Assembly: GCF_030694085.1 (NCBI RefSeq)
Contig: NZ_JAUXZE010000069.1
Coordinates: 1-52,729 of the forward strand
Direction of reading: 5' to 3'
Source: Tabrizicola sp.
GTDB taxonomy: Bacteria; Pseudomonadota; Alphaproteobacteria; Rhodobacterales; Rhodobacteraceae
Length of the DNA stretch: 52,729 nucleotides
In this document: positions 16,101 through 26,127 of the stretch, piece by piece
Layout: each line of letters starts with the position of its first letter
Numbering within the stretch: the first letter of the stretch is position 1
Notes under the pieces: generated by a model
Seen by the model: the letters and a program-made list of their open reading frames with translations, nothing else
What the model was told of the DNA's origin: nothing
The model's database searches: none
Position numbers and translations under genes: made by a program

Positions 16101-17207
16101 TTCACGGCGCTTGGTACTGGTGGTGTTGTGCAAAACCTGCGCGTCATCGACTTCTCCGACGTTGCTGCCGCCCAAGTCTTTGCTGCCGCTCAAACCATCA
16201 CGCTGGGCGCGGTCACCGGTGGTGGCACGCTGACGATCAACGACGCTCCGACGGCAGCGACTGTCAACCTGACCGGCCTGACGGTTGTTCAGCAAGGCGC
16301 CGCTCTGAACGACGTCCTGAACGTCAACCTGGGCGCCAACGCTTCGGGCAACCTGGCGACTGGCGGCATCTCGGCGGTCTCCACCGAGACGGTCAACCTC
16401 AGCTCGGCCGCCACGGCGGGTACCGCGATCTCGGTCGCGAACATCCTCACGGCCGCTGCTGCTGGGACCCAAACTGTCAACGTGACCGGCAACCAAGCCT
16501 GGACCCTGGGCACCGTGACCGCTGACACCCTGTCGACGACGGGTGTGGGTTCGACCGGTTCGGTTACCGCAACCCTGGCTAACGGTGCCTCGGGCGTGTC
16601 CTTCACCGGTGGTGACGGCGCTTCGACCATCACGGGTTCGGCCAATGCCGATGTCATCGTCACCGGCGCGGGCAACGACGTTGTTCTGACCGGCGGCGGT
16701 CTCGACAACATCAGCACGGGCGGCGGCAACGACGTCATGGCTCAAGCTGGTACCGTGGCTGGCGGCGTCTTCACGGCTGTGGGCGCTCAGAACGCCGCTG
16801 TGACCTTCACCGGCGGCCTCGGCAATGACGTGTTCGGCCTGGGTCTGGTGGCTGTCGCCAATATCGCGACGGTCACTGACCTGAACCTCGGTTCGGGCGC
16901 TCCTGCCGGTCAAATCGACCGTCTTTACTTCGACCTGGCCACGGCTGGTGCGGCGACCATCGTTTCACTGGCCGCTACGCAAGCAGCCATCACTGCAGCT
17001 GGTACGCTGACCCTCGCTGCTGACGCTGCTGTCAACGCTCTGAACGGTGCCGCCAACAACGTGGGTACCTTCACCTACGCCGGCGATACGTATCTGATCG
17101 TTAACGGCGTCGCTGCTGGTGCCACCTACGCCGCTGGTGAAGACGTGCTCGTTAAGATCACGGGCGTCACGGGTACCCTGGACGCCTCGGATATCGTCAT
17201 CATCTAA
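13197..17207 (+). CDS. rsaA: RsaA-like S-layer protein with type I secretion signal, 1336 aa
   Basis: A surface-lattice protein. Residues 1-240 match the RsaA anchor domain (DUF4214-like), with NDAYYAGFNIENRYINFSA at 92-110. The body is Ala/Thr/Gly/Asn-rich beta repeat, with RTX-like calcium motifs near 497-532 (GAGNDTVNL) and 1139-1210 (GAGNDVVLTGGG, GGLGNDVFGLG). The end (AGDTYLIVNG..DVLVKITG) resembles the uncleaved RsaA export signal. There is no signal peptide and no cysteine, and I count 11 lysines. It is longer than C. crescentus RsaA (1026). It should be exported by the RsaD-E-F system and attach to the O-antigen. A strong terminator follows. Confidence 0.93.
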   Translation: MPYSSTQMTTFFTNVHAGRAPTAAEQLLLNAWAQQNAAGVLTDAAALQLVVDSADAESTVALLTYQYFTGSVPTAAGLAYLVNSATNTTDLNDAYYAGFNIENRYINFSANLALSGPTSASFATTYGGFTVAQTIDVAYETIIGSAQAAAAGINVAAAKADIGGAARITYFTNLVNQHFPTATAAQKDLALKAEIIGYIMGEAVKANVGAYSNAASRLLADLAVDNVATLGASLTTSYSTAAGTSTGVSSFTLTAGTDNVTGTGGDDVINAPAGTYTTGDTVNGGLGIDSLNLTLTGAAPVGTIVGVEKLFITASPNSATLDLAGVAGVTEITNKSSANGATVTVNNVAAIATAGIDSTATALTVNYAAAAVAGTADASTLNLSGASNASFTTAGIETLTVNSTGSANTLSTLVDTGMTKLAVTGSANLTITGAVGGATIATVDASAATGAVTLTTGAGAGGAGAVGVTVLAPTAAAAGAFTVTTAGNKDTVTLGAGNATVDTAGGSDTINAGVGTNVITSGAGNDTVNLTGTKDTLRFAESGGLNSDVVNGFSATSVISFNLGTAATATAVAAANAQFGTVATGATSPTMSGVGGAAAATTFTAGTTFNEISTGGAIAAGSTIVELTGVFTDGTAAGAINALGVSATTGVATAPTGKFILVTYSVGNVAQVWSYAGDTTVNTDIDVAELSLVATLNGVAAGSLGPANFSTFLGAAAAAVVGPLAGQTINLTGTLNLVTNTANAAGQILTGAADTVNVAIGTLPTAAATATTGLTVIDSAVGDADVLNATVLSNGWDLGTLVSGIETVNLNLLVADNGFSAAAVLPGATAINFTGTGSTGAITNVLSGTALGLGAGYTGTVTNNDALAALTLNLLGNAGTSIATSPTFVSTGLITALTVNAQANSFLNANSAGAVFNATSTTVTGAGNLTLLASAAAFDAAAINASTPAYSGILTARIAAGSAAGSMDFTALGTGGVVQNLRVIDFSDVAAAQVFAAAQTITLGAVTGGGTLTINDAPTAATVNLTGLTVVQQGAALNDVLNVNLGANASGNLATGGISAVSTETVNLSSAATAGTAISVANILTAAAAGTQTVNVTGNQAWTLGTVTADTLSTTGVGSTGSVTATLANGASGVSFTGGDGASTITGSANADVIVTGAGNDVVLTGGGLDNISTGGGNDVMAQAGTVAGGVFTAVGAQNAAVTFTGGLGNDVFGLGLVAVANIATVTDLNLGSGAPAGQIDRLYFDLATAGAATIVSLAATQAAITAAGTLTLAADAAVNALNGAANNVGTFTYAGDTYLIVNGVAAGATYAAGEDVLVKITGVTGTLDASDIVII

Positions 17208-17231
17208 ACGATACCCTTTGCGAAACTAGGA

Positions 17232-17262
17232 GGGGCCGGCTCGCGAGAGCCGGCCCCTTTTT
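17232..17262 (+). terminator. Strong Rho-independent terminator after the S-layer gene
   Basis: GGGGCCGGCTC and GAGCCGGCCCC form a perfect 11-bp stem with a GCGA loop, followed by five T. It lies 25 bases after the rsaA-like stop and would separate very high S-layer transcription from the downstream genes. Confidence 0.95.
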
Positions 17263-17339
17263 CGTGGGCGGTGCTCGACAGGGTGGCGATAACGCCGTGA
17301 CCAGCTACAAGATCACCAAACCCCAAAGAGTGAGCAGTC

Positions 17340-18869
17340 ATGGCCTCGTGGACCGCCGGCTATGTGGCCGATCTGGACTATACCCAGGGCTTCTATAGGG
17401 AACTGACCCCGGCCTTGCTGGCCTTCGTGGCCATGGCTCACGCCCAGGCGGCGCCCGATGTCAGCGGCCCCCTGACCTATTGCGAGCTGGGCTGCGGCCG
17501 CGGGTTCTCGGCCAATCTGCTGGCGGCGGCCAATCCGCACATCGCCTTCCACGCCAATGACTTCAATCCCGGCCATATCGTCGGGGCCCGCCGTCTGGCG
17601 CGGGCCGCCGGCTCGGACAACATCCAGTTCTACGACCACAGTTTCGCGGAGTTTCTGGACGCCCCGGAAGTTCCAGACTTCGACATCATCGCCCTGCACG
17701 GCATCTACAGCTGGATCAGCGCCGAGAACCGCGCGGTCATCATCGAGTTCTTGCGCCGTAAGCTGCGGCCCGGCGGCCTGGTCTATGTGTCCTATAATTG
17801 CCAGCCGGGCTGGTCGCTGGCCGCGCCGCTGCGCCATCTGATGGCGCTGCATGGCCAGGCGCGGGGCGGGCCCACGGCGGGTCGCATCGAGCCGGCCCTC
17901 GACTTCATCCAGTCCCTGGTCGACGTCAATGCCGGCTATTTCCGCGGCCAGCCCGGCTTGGTGGACCGGTTGGCCAAGCTGAAGGGCCAGCCGCGCAACT
18001 ATCTGGCCCACGAATATATGAACGACGACTGGACGCTGTTCTATCACTCCGACGTCGCCCATGAGATGTCCGAAGCCAAGCTGACCTTCCTGGCCTCAGC
18101 CCATGTGCTCGACAGCATCGACAACATCACCGTGACGCCCGAGCAGGGCCGACTTTTGGCGGGGATCGAAAGCTCCGCCTTCCGCGAGACCGTGCGCGAC
18201 TACATGATAGGTCAGCAGTTTCGTCGCGACGTTTTCGTGCGAGGCCCCCTCCTCCAGACCTCAGGTGACGTCGCCGCGGCATGGGACCAGATGCGGGTCG
18301 CGCTCACCTCAGCTCGGGAGGATGTTCCAGAGAAGATCACCGTGGCGCAGGGCGACGTGGCGCTGGATCCGGCAGTGTATGGGCCGATCCTGGACGCCCT
18401 GGAGACCGGGCTGAAAACCTGTCGCGAGGTGATGGACGCTGTGGGGACGCCCCCCGGTGGCGCGGCCCATCTAAGACAGGTCATCGCCATCCTGATCGGC
18501 GCGGGCCATGTTCAGCCCTGTTTGCCAAGTCCGCCAGACGAGACGCGCGTGCGTCGCGCCGAGGCGTTCAACGCGGCTGTTCTAAACCAGGCCCGCGCGC
18601 ATGGCGAACTGCAGGCCCTGGTCTCTCCCGTAATCGGCGGGGGCGTCAGTCTGAACCGCTTTCAACAGCTCTTCCTTCTGGCGCTTCGCGAAGGCGAAAG
18701 AGACCCGTCAGCGTTCGTTGGGGCCATACTCGAAGCCCAGGGACAAAGCCTAGTCAAGGATGGTCAACCCCTAGTGACGTCCGCTGAAAACCAGGCAGAG
18801 CTGAAAATACGCTATGAGCAGTTTGTCGCCCGGGATTTGCCCGTCCTCGAGCGGTTGGGAATCGCCTAG
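17340..18869 (+). CDS. SAM methyltransferase with methyltransferase regulatory domain, 509 aa
   Basis: The N-terminal class I methyltransferase carries motif I YCELGCGRGFSANLL at residues 47-61 and LHGIYSWIS and LRPGGLVYVSYN further on. The middle part (about 200-310) fits the methyltransferase regulatory domain (MethyTransf_Reg). The C-terminal 200 residues are helical. From memory, protein-lysine methyltransferases acting on rickettsial surface protein OmpB share this architecture. Placement directly after the S-layer gene suggests a surface protein as substrate, but this is inference. Its stop overlaps that of the convergent gene through a shared CTAG. Confidence 0.8.
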   Translation: MASWTAGYVADLDYTQGFYRELTPALLAFVAMAHAQAAPDVSGPLTYCELGCGRGFSANLLAAANPHIAFHANDFNPGHIVGARRLARAAGSDNIQFYDHSFAEFLDAPEVPDFDIIALHGIYSWISAENRAVIIEFLRRKLRPGGLVYVSYNCQPGWSLAAPLRHLMALHGQARGGPTAGRIEPALDFIQSLVDVNAGYFRGQPGLVDRLAKLKGQPRNYLAHEYMNDDWTLFYHSDVAHEMSEAKLTFLASAHVLDSIDNITVTPEQGRLLAGIESSAFRETVRDYMIGQQFRRDVFVRGPLLQTSGDVAAAWDQMRVALTSAREDVPEKITVAQGDVALDPAVYGPILDALETGLKTCREVMDAVGTPPGGAAHLRQVIAILIGAGHVQPCLPSPPDETRVRRAEAFNAAVLNQARAHGELQALVSPVIGGGVSLNRFQQLFLLALREGERDPSAFVGAILEAQGQSLVKDGQPLVTSAENQAELKIRYEQFVARDLPVLERLGIA

Positions 18870-19351
18870 GAAACGTCACAGCCCTGGGCTTTGGCCGCAG
18901 CCAGCGCTTGACCGAGGCCGTTGAGATCAAACGCGGTGGCGCGGCGCTGACTTGGCGTTCGGATAAAGACGGTACTGAAACCCTTGAGCTCTGACGCCGG
19001 AATATGGACACGGCCATCGCTGGGGTTTTTGGTGTTGTCGCTCTTGAATTCCGCGCCCAAGCCCGCCGCGCGGGGGCCGACGAGACCGACAGACAACGCA
19101 GGACCCGCATCCAGGCGGTAGAGTGCGTTGGCGGTATTCAGTGACTTGCGCAGTTGAAAGGTCACGACGCCGGTCCGGTAGACCATTCGCCGGGCCTTGA
19201 GAATGCACGTCTTGGTTTGAGTGAAGCCATCTTGCCGGACTTCAAGCACCCAGCCCTTGGTGGGCGTGTAGCGATCCACCCGCACATCTGCGGCCGCAAA
19301 CGGAAACAATCCACCCAGCATGGTGAGAGCTATCGCGGCGAGCATCATCAT
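18866..19351 (-). CDS. Secreted protein of unknown function, 161 aa
   Basis: The N-terminus (MMMLAAIALTMLGGLFPFAAA) is a clear signal peptide with cleavage after AAA, so it is exported to periplasm or beyond. The mature part is a soluble alpha/beta protein with two cysteines (TKTCILKARR and GCDVS at the end) that could form a disulphide. The start at 19351 is supported by GGGAG just upstream. It is the only leftward gene in the S-layer module. No family is recognised. Confidence 0.65.
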   Translation of the reverse strand: MMMLAAIALTMLGGLFPFAAADVRVDRYTPTKGWVLEVRQDGFTQTKTCILKARRMVYRTGVVTFQLRKSLNTANALYRLDAGPALSVGLVGPRAAGLGAEFKSDNTKNPSDGRVHIPASELKGFSTVFIRTPSQRRATAFDLNGLGQALAAAKAQGCDVS

Positions 19352-19590
19352 GGTCTCCCAAGGATCACCAAAACCTTGGCGTCCCGAATTCATGGCTGCC
19401 GCTCAAGGACAAGCGCTGTGGTCACCACGTCTGCGGTCGTTATACGAGCTGCGGACGAACATTCAACGCCTCGCCTGCCTGGTCAGAGCGATGAGCCAGC
19501 CTACCCACGATGCTCCACGGTTGCTTTGGGATGGCGCCGATGGATGCAGCGTCCTATCTCCAGGTTCCGCCGTCTGGAGAGGTCAAGATC

Positions 19591-20103
19591 ATGCCCATGG
19601 CGACCAAACTGTCGCAGACTTACGTCCCTGTTGAAGACCGGCTTTTGCTGATCTCTCAGGATGACCAAGGTCATGTTTACCGGCTTTGGCTGACCCAACG
19701 TATCGCCACTGACGTTGTCTTGGCCCTCACCGGATGGCTAGAAAACCAGCCAGAGAGCCCCTTGGAGGCTGCTTGCGGACCCGTGGCTCAGGTGTGGCAG
19801 CAGGCGGCTGCGGTCATGCAGTATATGCCCGCCATACCCGTCGGCGCGGATATGAGCGCCCCCCCGGCGGCGACGGAAGGCCTAGTGCAGAATGTGGAAC
19901 TTATTCGCGGTGATGAGGCCTACGTCCTGGTCCTGAGCCTAGCGTCGGGTGCGTCTCTCACCCTGCCATTTAACCCCACAGAGTTGCGTCAGTGGCTGTC
20001 GCTTCTGCATGGGCTCTACGAAACCTCAGGGTGGCCTTTGACGGCGTGGCCCGCCTGGTTCAAGCGCCCGCTCGCCACCGCGGCGCCCAACACCGTCAAC
20101 TGA
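19591..20103 (+). CDS. Hypothetical protein between S-layer and exporter genes, 170 aa
   Basis: No family is recognised. The N-terminal 50 residues (ATKLSQTYVPVEDRLLLIS, then HVYRLWLTQRIA) and residues 105-150 (VQNVELIRGDEAYVLVLSL) look like two related beta-rich halves, separated by a helical stretch. There is no signal peptide. The start at 19591 has GGAGAGG about ten bases upstream. It is read in the same direction as rsaD, 140 bases before it, and divergent from the secreted-protein gene. The C. crescentus locus as I know it has no gene here. Confidence 0.6.
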   Translation: MPMATKLSQTYVPVEDRLLLISQDDQGHVYRLWLTQRIATDVVLALTGWLENQPESPLEAACGPVAQVWQQAAAVMQYMPAIPVGADMSAPPAATEGLVQNVELIRGDEAYVLVLSLASGASLTLPFNPTELRQWLSLLHGLYETSGWPLTAWPAWFKRPLATAAPNTVN

Positions 20104-20243
20104 ACGCTTCCCGAAAACCGCCGCATCGGATAGACGACCAGTCAAACCGGCCACATAGGCTGGCGCCTAAATTGCTGTGGGAAACCTCCGTGCATCCGTG
20201 CGCAGCCGGCACAGGAATATCTCGCGGAGCAGAAGGCTAGGAT

Positions 20244-21950
20244 ATGTTCTCTAGTTCCAAGGATAAACCCACGCCCCTCAATCGGGCGGTGCTTTCTGTT
20301 AGACCAGCTATAGTTATTGCCGTGGTTTTCAGTATGTTTATCAACATTCTGGCCCTGGTTAGCCCAATCTACATGCTTCAGGTCTATGATCGCGTGCTGA
20401 CGAGCCGCAATGAGCTGACGCTGTTGTTTATAACCTTGATCGCAATATTTCTATTTGTAGTCTATGCGGCGCTGGAAGCGTTGCGAACGCAAGTTCTCGT
20501 GCGCGCTGGTATTAAACTGGACGCCAATCTCAGCGCCTCGACCTTTAGAAGCGTGCTGGATAGCACGCTTCTACGCCGCGGCGGCGACGCTCAGGCTTTC
20601 CGGGATATGGACGGCGTGCGTGATTTCATCACCGGCGCGGCCCTAATCGCTTTCTGTGACGCCCCTTGGATTCCCGTCTTCGTCACCATCTCCTTCATAC
20701 TCCACCCCTATTTCGGGTTCCTGGCGATTGTCGCTGGTCTGATCATTTTGGGCTTGGCCGTCGCGAACGATTTCGCCACTCGCAATCCAATCCAGCAAGC
20801 CACGATGGCAGGCATCGGCGCCCAAAACGATGTCTCGGCGACCTTGCGAAACTCCGAAGTGATGCGTGCCATGGGCATGTGGCGCGGCCTGCAGGAGCGT
20901 TGGCAGCTTCGCCGAGATGACTTGATCGGCTGGCAGGCGAAAGCTAGCGACCGAGGCGGGGCGTTGATGGCGACCATCAAATTCGTCCGCCAAGCCGTTC
21001 AGACTCTGATCCTTGGCGGCGGCGCCTATCTGGCGATTACCGGCAAGATCTCGCCAGGCGCTATGATCGCCGCGTCCATCCTCGTCGGTCGCGCCTTGGC
21101 TCCGATCGAAGCCGTCGTCGGTCAATGGAAGACCTTCATTAACGCCCGTAGCAGCTGGGACCGTCTGCAGTCGATGTTCAGGTCGGAGCCCGACACCGGA
21201 AACCGCATGACTTTGCCGGCGCCGAAGGGGCGGCTGCTTGTCGAGGCTGCCGCCATCATGCCGCCCGGCGGCCAGCGCCCGACATTGTTTAATGCGAGTT
21301 TTGTTCTTGAAGCGGGCACGACATTGGGCGTCATTGGACCCAGCGCTGCAGGCAAGTCCAGTTTGGTTCGGGGCTTGGTGGGCGTTTGGCCCGTGGTGAG
21401 CGGCGCAATTCGCCTTGACGGCTTTGAATTGCGACAGTGGGACCCCGAACAGCTGGGCCAACACATTGGTTATTTGCCACAAGATGTGGAGTTGTTTTCC
21501 GGCACGGTCGCGCAAAACATCGCTCGGTTCACCGATTTCCAAAGCGAGGACGTTATAGAGGCCGCCCAGATTGCTGGGGTCCACGAGGTTATTCAGGCGC
21601 TTCCGCAAGGTTACGGGACGCAAATCGGCGATGGCGGTGCGACGCTTTCCGGTGGCCAACGCCAGCGCCTTGCGCTGGCAAGGACTATTTTCCGCAAGCC
21701 GGCCTTGATCGTCTTGGACGAACCTAATGCAAACCTCGACACCGATGGTGAGCAGGCCCTATCCCGTGCGATCGCTCACATGAAGTCGCTCGGGCGCACG
21801 ATTGTCTTCGTAACCCACAAGACCAACCTGCTGGCCTTTGCCGACAAGATCATGATCCTTCAGAACGGCACCGTAGTTCGCATGGGCGATCGGGACGAAA
21901 TTCTGAACTTGCTGGTGGCAAATGCTCAGCCGCCCCCCGGCGCGGCCTAG
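20244..21950 (+). CDS. rsaD: Type I secretion ABC transporter, RsaD/PrtD family, 568 aa
   Basis: The inner-membrane exporter ATPase. The N-terminal membrane domain (residues 15-300) has about six helices, beginning PAIVIAVVFSMFINILALV. The ATPase domain has Walker A GPSAAGKS (365-372), signature LSGGQRQRLALAR (469-481) and Walker B LIVLDEPNANLD (488-499). There is no N-terminal peptidase domain, as expected for the RTX-protease/S-layer subfamily. Length is close to C. crescentus RsaD (about 578). It works with the adjacent RsaE and with RsaF to export the RsaA-like protein, and perhaps the SapA-like protease. Confidence 0.95.
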   Translation: MFSSSKDKPTPLNRAVLSVRPAIVIAVVFSMFINILALVSPIYMLQVYDRVLTSRNELTLLFITLIAIFLFVVYAALEALRTQVLVRAGIKLDANLSASTFRSVLDSTLLRRGGDAQAFRDMDGVRDFITGAALIAFCDAPWIPVFVTISFILHPYFGFLAIVAGLIILGLAVANDFATRNPIQQATMAGIGAQNDVSATLRNSEVMRAMGMWRGLQERWQLRRDDLIGWQAKASDRGGALMATIKFVRQAVQTLILGGGAYLAITGKISPGAMIAASILVGRALAPIEAVVGQWKTFINARSSWDRLQSMFRSEPDTGNRMTLPAPKGRLLVEAAAIMPPGGQRPTLFNASFVLEAGTTLGVIGPSAAGKSSLVRGLVGVWPVVSGAIRLDGFELRQWDPEQLGQHIGYLPQDVELFSGTVAQNIARFTDFQSEDVIEAAQIAGVHEVIQALPQGYGTQIGDGGATLSGGQRQRLALARTIFRKPALIVLDEPNANLDTDGEQALSRAIAHMKSLGRTIVFVTHKTNLLAFADKIMILQNGTVVRMGDRDEILNLLVANAQPPPGAA

Positions 21951-21982
21951 ACCCGGCGACGAATTGGAAAGAGACGTTCGCC

Positions 21983-23287
21983 ATGGCGGATATTGCACGA
22001 CCCAGTGATAACTATAAGCGGTACGCGGCGATCGGCATCGCCGTGATTGTCTTGACGTTCGGCGTCCTGGGAGGCTGGGCCGCCTTTGCCCCGTTGGGTA
22101 GTGCTGTGATCGGCAATGGCACCGTCACGGGCGAGGGCAATCGCAAGACCATCCAGCATTTGGAAGGCGGTATGCTCCGTAAAATTCGGGTCCGAGAGGG
22201 CGACCGTGTGAAAGCCGGTCAGGTACTTTTCGAGCTCGACCCGGTGCAGACAAACGCCAATCTTCAGATCGTTCGCAACCAGCTCTTCACACTGCTCGCG
22301 CGGGCCAATCGTCTTGACGCCGAGCGCTATCGACTCGCTGCGGTACGGTTCTCCCCCGAGGTCGTGGCTCAGATGGGTGACCCGATCGTCCGCCAAGCTG
22401 TTGTGGACGAGCGCCGGCAGTTTCAAGAACGGCAGGGGACGATCACCGGACAAGTCGAGATTTTGCAGTCACGGATTGGGCAGTATCGAGAACAGATTTC
22501 AGGCATTGATCAGCAGCGCGCGAGCATGGAAGAGCAGGTCGCCTACCTCAATGATGAAATCGAGGGTCTGACTATCCTCTATAAGCAAAACTTGGTTCCG
22601 AAGCCGCGCCTTCTTGCCCTTGAGCGGGAGCGCGCCCAAATAAGGGGCAGTATAGGAAAGTCGTTAGCGGAAAAGGCGCAGGTGCAGAAAGCCATTGGCG
22701 AAGCATCTCTGCAAGCCAAACAAATCAGGCAGCAGTTCGACCAGGATGTCGCTAAAGAACTTGCCGATATACAAGCTCAAACAACGGATTTGAGGGAAAA
22801 ATATACCGTCGCAAATGACGCGGCGAGGCGCATTAATATTGTCGCCCCTGTCAGCGGCACTGTTCAAAATTTACGCTTCTTTACGGAAGGCGCGGTTGTC
22901 CGTCCGGCTGAGCCGCTTGTTGACATTGCACCCGATCAAGGAGGAATGACGATTCACGCGCAATTCTCTCCAAACGATATCGACAGTGTGCATGCCGGCA
23001 TGGTCGCTGAGTTGCGATTCCCAAGTTTCCACGCCCGCGACATTCCCGTGGTTGAGGGCATCGTCGCCACGGTGTCACAAGACCGACTGGTCGATGAGGC
23101 GACACATACGCCGTATTTCCTGGTGATCATCCACATCAAGGACTCTGATCTGCCGGAGGAGCTGAAAACACGACTAAAGGCGGGGCTACCCGCAGAGGTC
23201 GTTGTTCCGACGGGTGACCGCACGGCGCTTGAATACATGTTCAACCCTTTGAGCAATGCGCTCCACAAGACGATGCGGGAAAAGTGA
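21983..23287 (+). CDS. rsaE: Type I secretion membrane fusion protein, RsaE/HlyD family, 434 aa
   Basis: The periplasmic adaptor. One N-terminal transmembrane segment (about residues 15-35, IGIAVIVLTFGVLGGWAAFA) is followed by a lipoyl-like stretch (GNRKTIQHLEGGMLRKIRV), a long coiled coil (about 80-290), and a beta-barrel end (NIVAPVSGTVQNL and after). Length matches RsaE (about 436). It starts 32 bases after rsaD. It links the ABC transporter to the outer-membrane channel RsaF. Confidence 0.95.
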   Translation: MADIARPSDNYKRYAAIGIAVIVLTFGVLGGWAAFAPLGSAVIGNGTVTGEGNRKTIQHLEGGMLRKIRVREGDRVKAGQVLFELDPVQTNANLQIVRNQLFTLLARANRLDAERYRLAAVRFSPEVVAQMGDPIVRQAVVDERRQFQERQGTITGQVEILQSRIGQYREQISGIDQQRASMEEQVAYLNDEIEGLTILYKQNLVPKPRLLALERERAQIRGSIGKSLAEKAQVQKAIGEASLQAKQIRQQFDQDVAKELADIQAQTTDLREKYTVANDAARRINIVAPVSGTVQNLRFFTEGAVVRPAEPLVDIAPDQGGMTIHAQFSPNDIDSVHAGMVAELRFPSFHARDIPVVEGIVATVSQDRLVDEATHTPYFLVIIHIKDSDLPEELKTRLKAGLPAEVVVPTGDRTALEYMFNPLSNALHKTMREK

Positions 23288-23325
23288 TCGTATCAATCGA
23301 TCTGATCGCTGGCTCTCGAGCATAA

Positions 23326-25011
<1,686 letters not shown>

Positions 25012-25015
<4 letters not shown>

Positions 25016-26121
25016 CGCTTGCTCCAATCGCTGTGGCGGCGCCGGTCTTGGACGGCCGCGAAACCGAATATGTGATGGAGTGCATGGCCTCCAGCTGGAT
25101 CTCCTCCAGCGGTCGGTTCATCGGGGAATTTGAAGCCGCTTTCGCTGCCTTCTGTGGGGTTAAGCATGCCGTTGCGGTGAACAACGGCACCACGGCCTTA
25201 CACCTGGCGCTGGTCGCCTTAGGCCTGGGGCCCGGAGATGAGGTCCTGGTGCCTGACCTGACCTATATCGCGAGCGCCAATGCGGTTCGGTACTGCGGCG
25301 CGACGCCTGTGTTTGTCGACAATGAGCGGCGGACCTTCAATCTCGACCCTGAGGCCCTGGGGGCCAAGATCACACCGCGGACGCGGGGGATAATTCCGGT
25401 CCATCTCTATGGCCATCCCGTCGACATGGATCCGGTTCTTGAGATCGCTCAGCGGCATAATCTCTTTGTTCTGGAAGACGCGGCTGAGGCGGTCGGCGCC
25501 ACCTATAAGGGGCGCCGCGTTGGCGGGCTCGGCGACTGCGCCACATTTAGCTTCTTTGGCAACAAGATCATCACCACGGGCGAGGGGGGGATGGTCACCA
25601 CCAATGATGATGCGCTCGCCAAGACCCTACGCCTCTACCGCAGTCAGGGGATGGACCCTGATCGGCGCTACTGGTTTCCGGTGATCGGCTACAACTACCG
25701 AATGACCAACATCGCTGCGGCGATCGGACTGGCTCAGATGGAGCGCATCGAAACCCATCTCGCCGCCCGCCAACGCGTGGCCGCCGGCTACAATGCGCGC
25801 TTGGCGGCGCTGGGTGAGAAGCTGATCTTGCCCATCAGCGAGAACTGGGCCGGCCACGTCTATTGGATGTACACGGTGCTGCTCAACCGGCCTGATTTGA
25901 AGGGCCGCGACGAGGTCATCACGGCGATGGAACAGGAGGGTATCGAGACAAGGCCCGTCTTCTACCCCATGCACGTGATGCCGCCCTACGCAGAGCCAGG
26001 CTCGAGCTATCCCAACGCCGACTGGTGCTCGGAGCGGGGCATCAACCTGCCGACCCACGCCGGCCTGAGTGACGACGACCTCGACCGTATTGTCGCGGCT
26101 CTGGCCCGGACCCTGGCCTGA
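25012..26121 (+). CDS. perA: GDP-perosamine synthase (DegT/DnrJ/EryC1 aminotransferase), 369 aa
   Basis: PLP-dependent aminotransferase converting GDP-4-keto-6-deoxymannose to GDP-perosamine. Seen: NNGTTALHLALVALG (58-72), the EDAAEAVGATYKGRRVG stretch, and the lysine that binds PLP (Lys185) in SFFGNKIITTGEGG. Length and motifs match the C. crescentus enzyme. It starts inside the stop of perB (ATGA) and ends seven bases before the next glycosyltransferase. A longer frame upstream is an overlap with perB, not the true start. Confidence 0.95.
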
Positions 26122-26127
26122 CCCCGG

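Noticed and set aside
14835..16913. 692-codon leftward open frame opposite the S-layer gene
   Set aside because: It is the antisense shadow of a GC-rich, biased-codon gene. Its translation is low-complexity (R/G/D/Q) without any recognisable domain.
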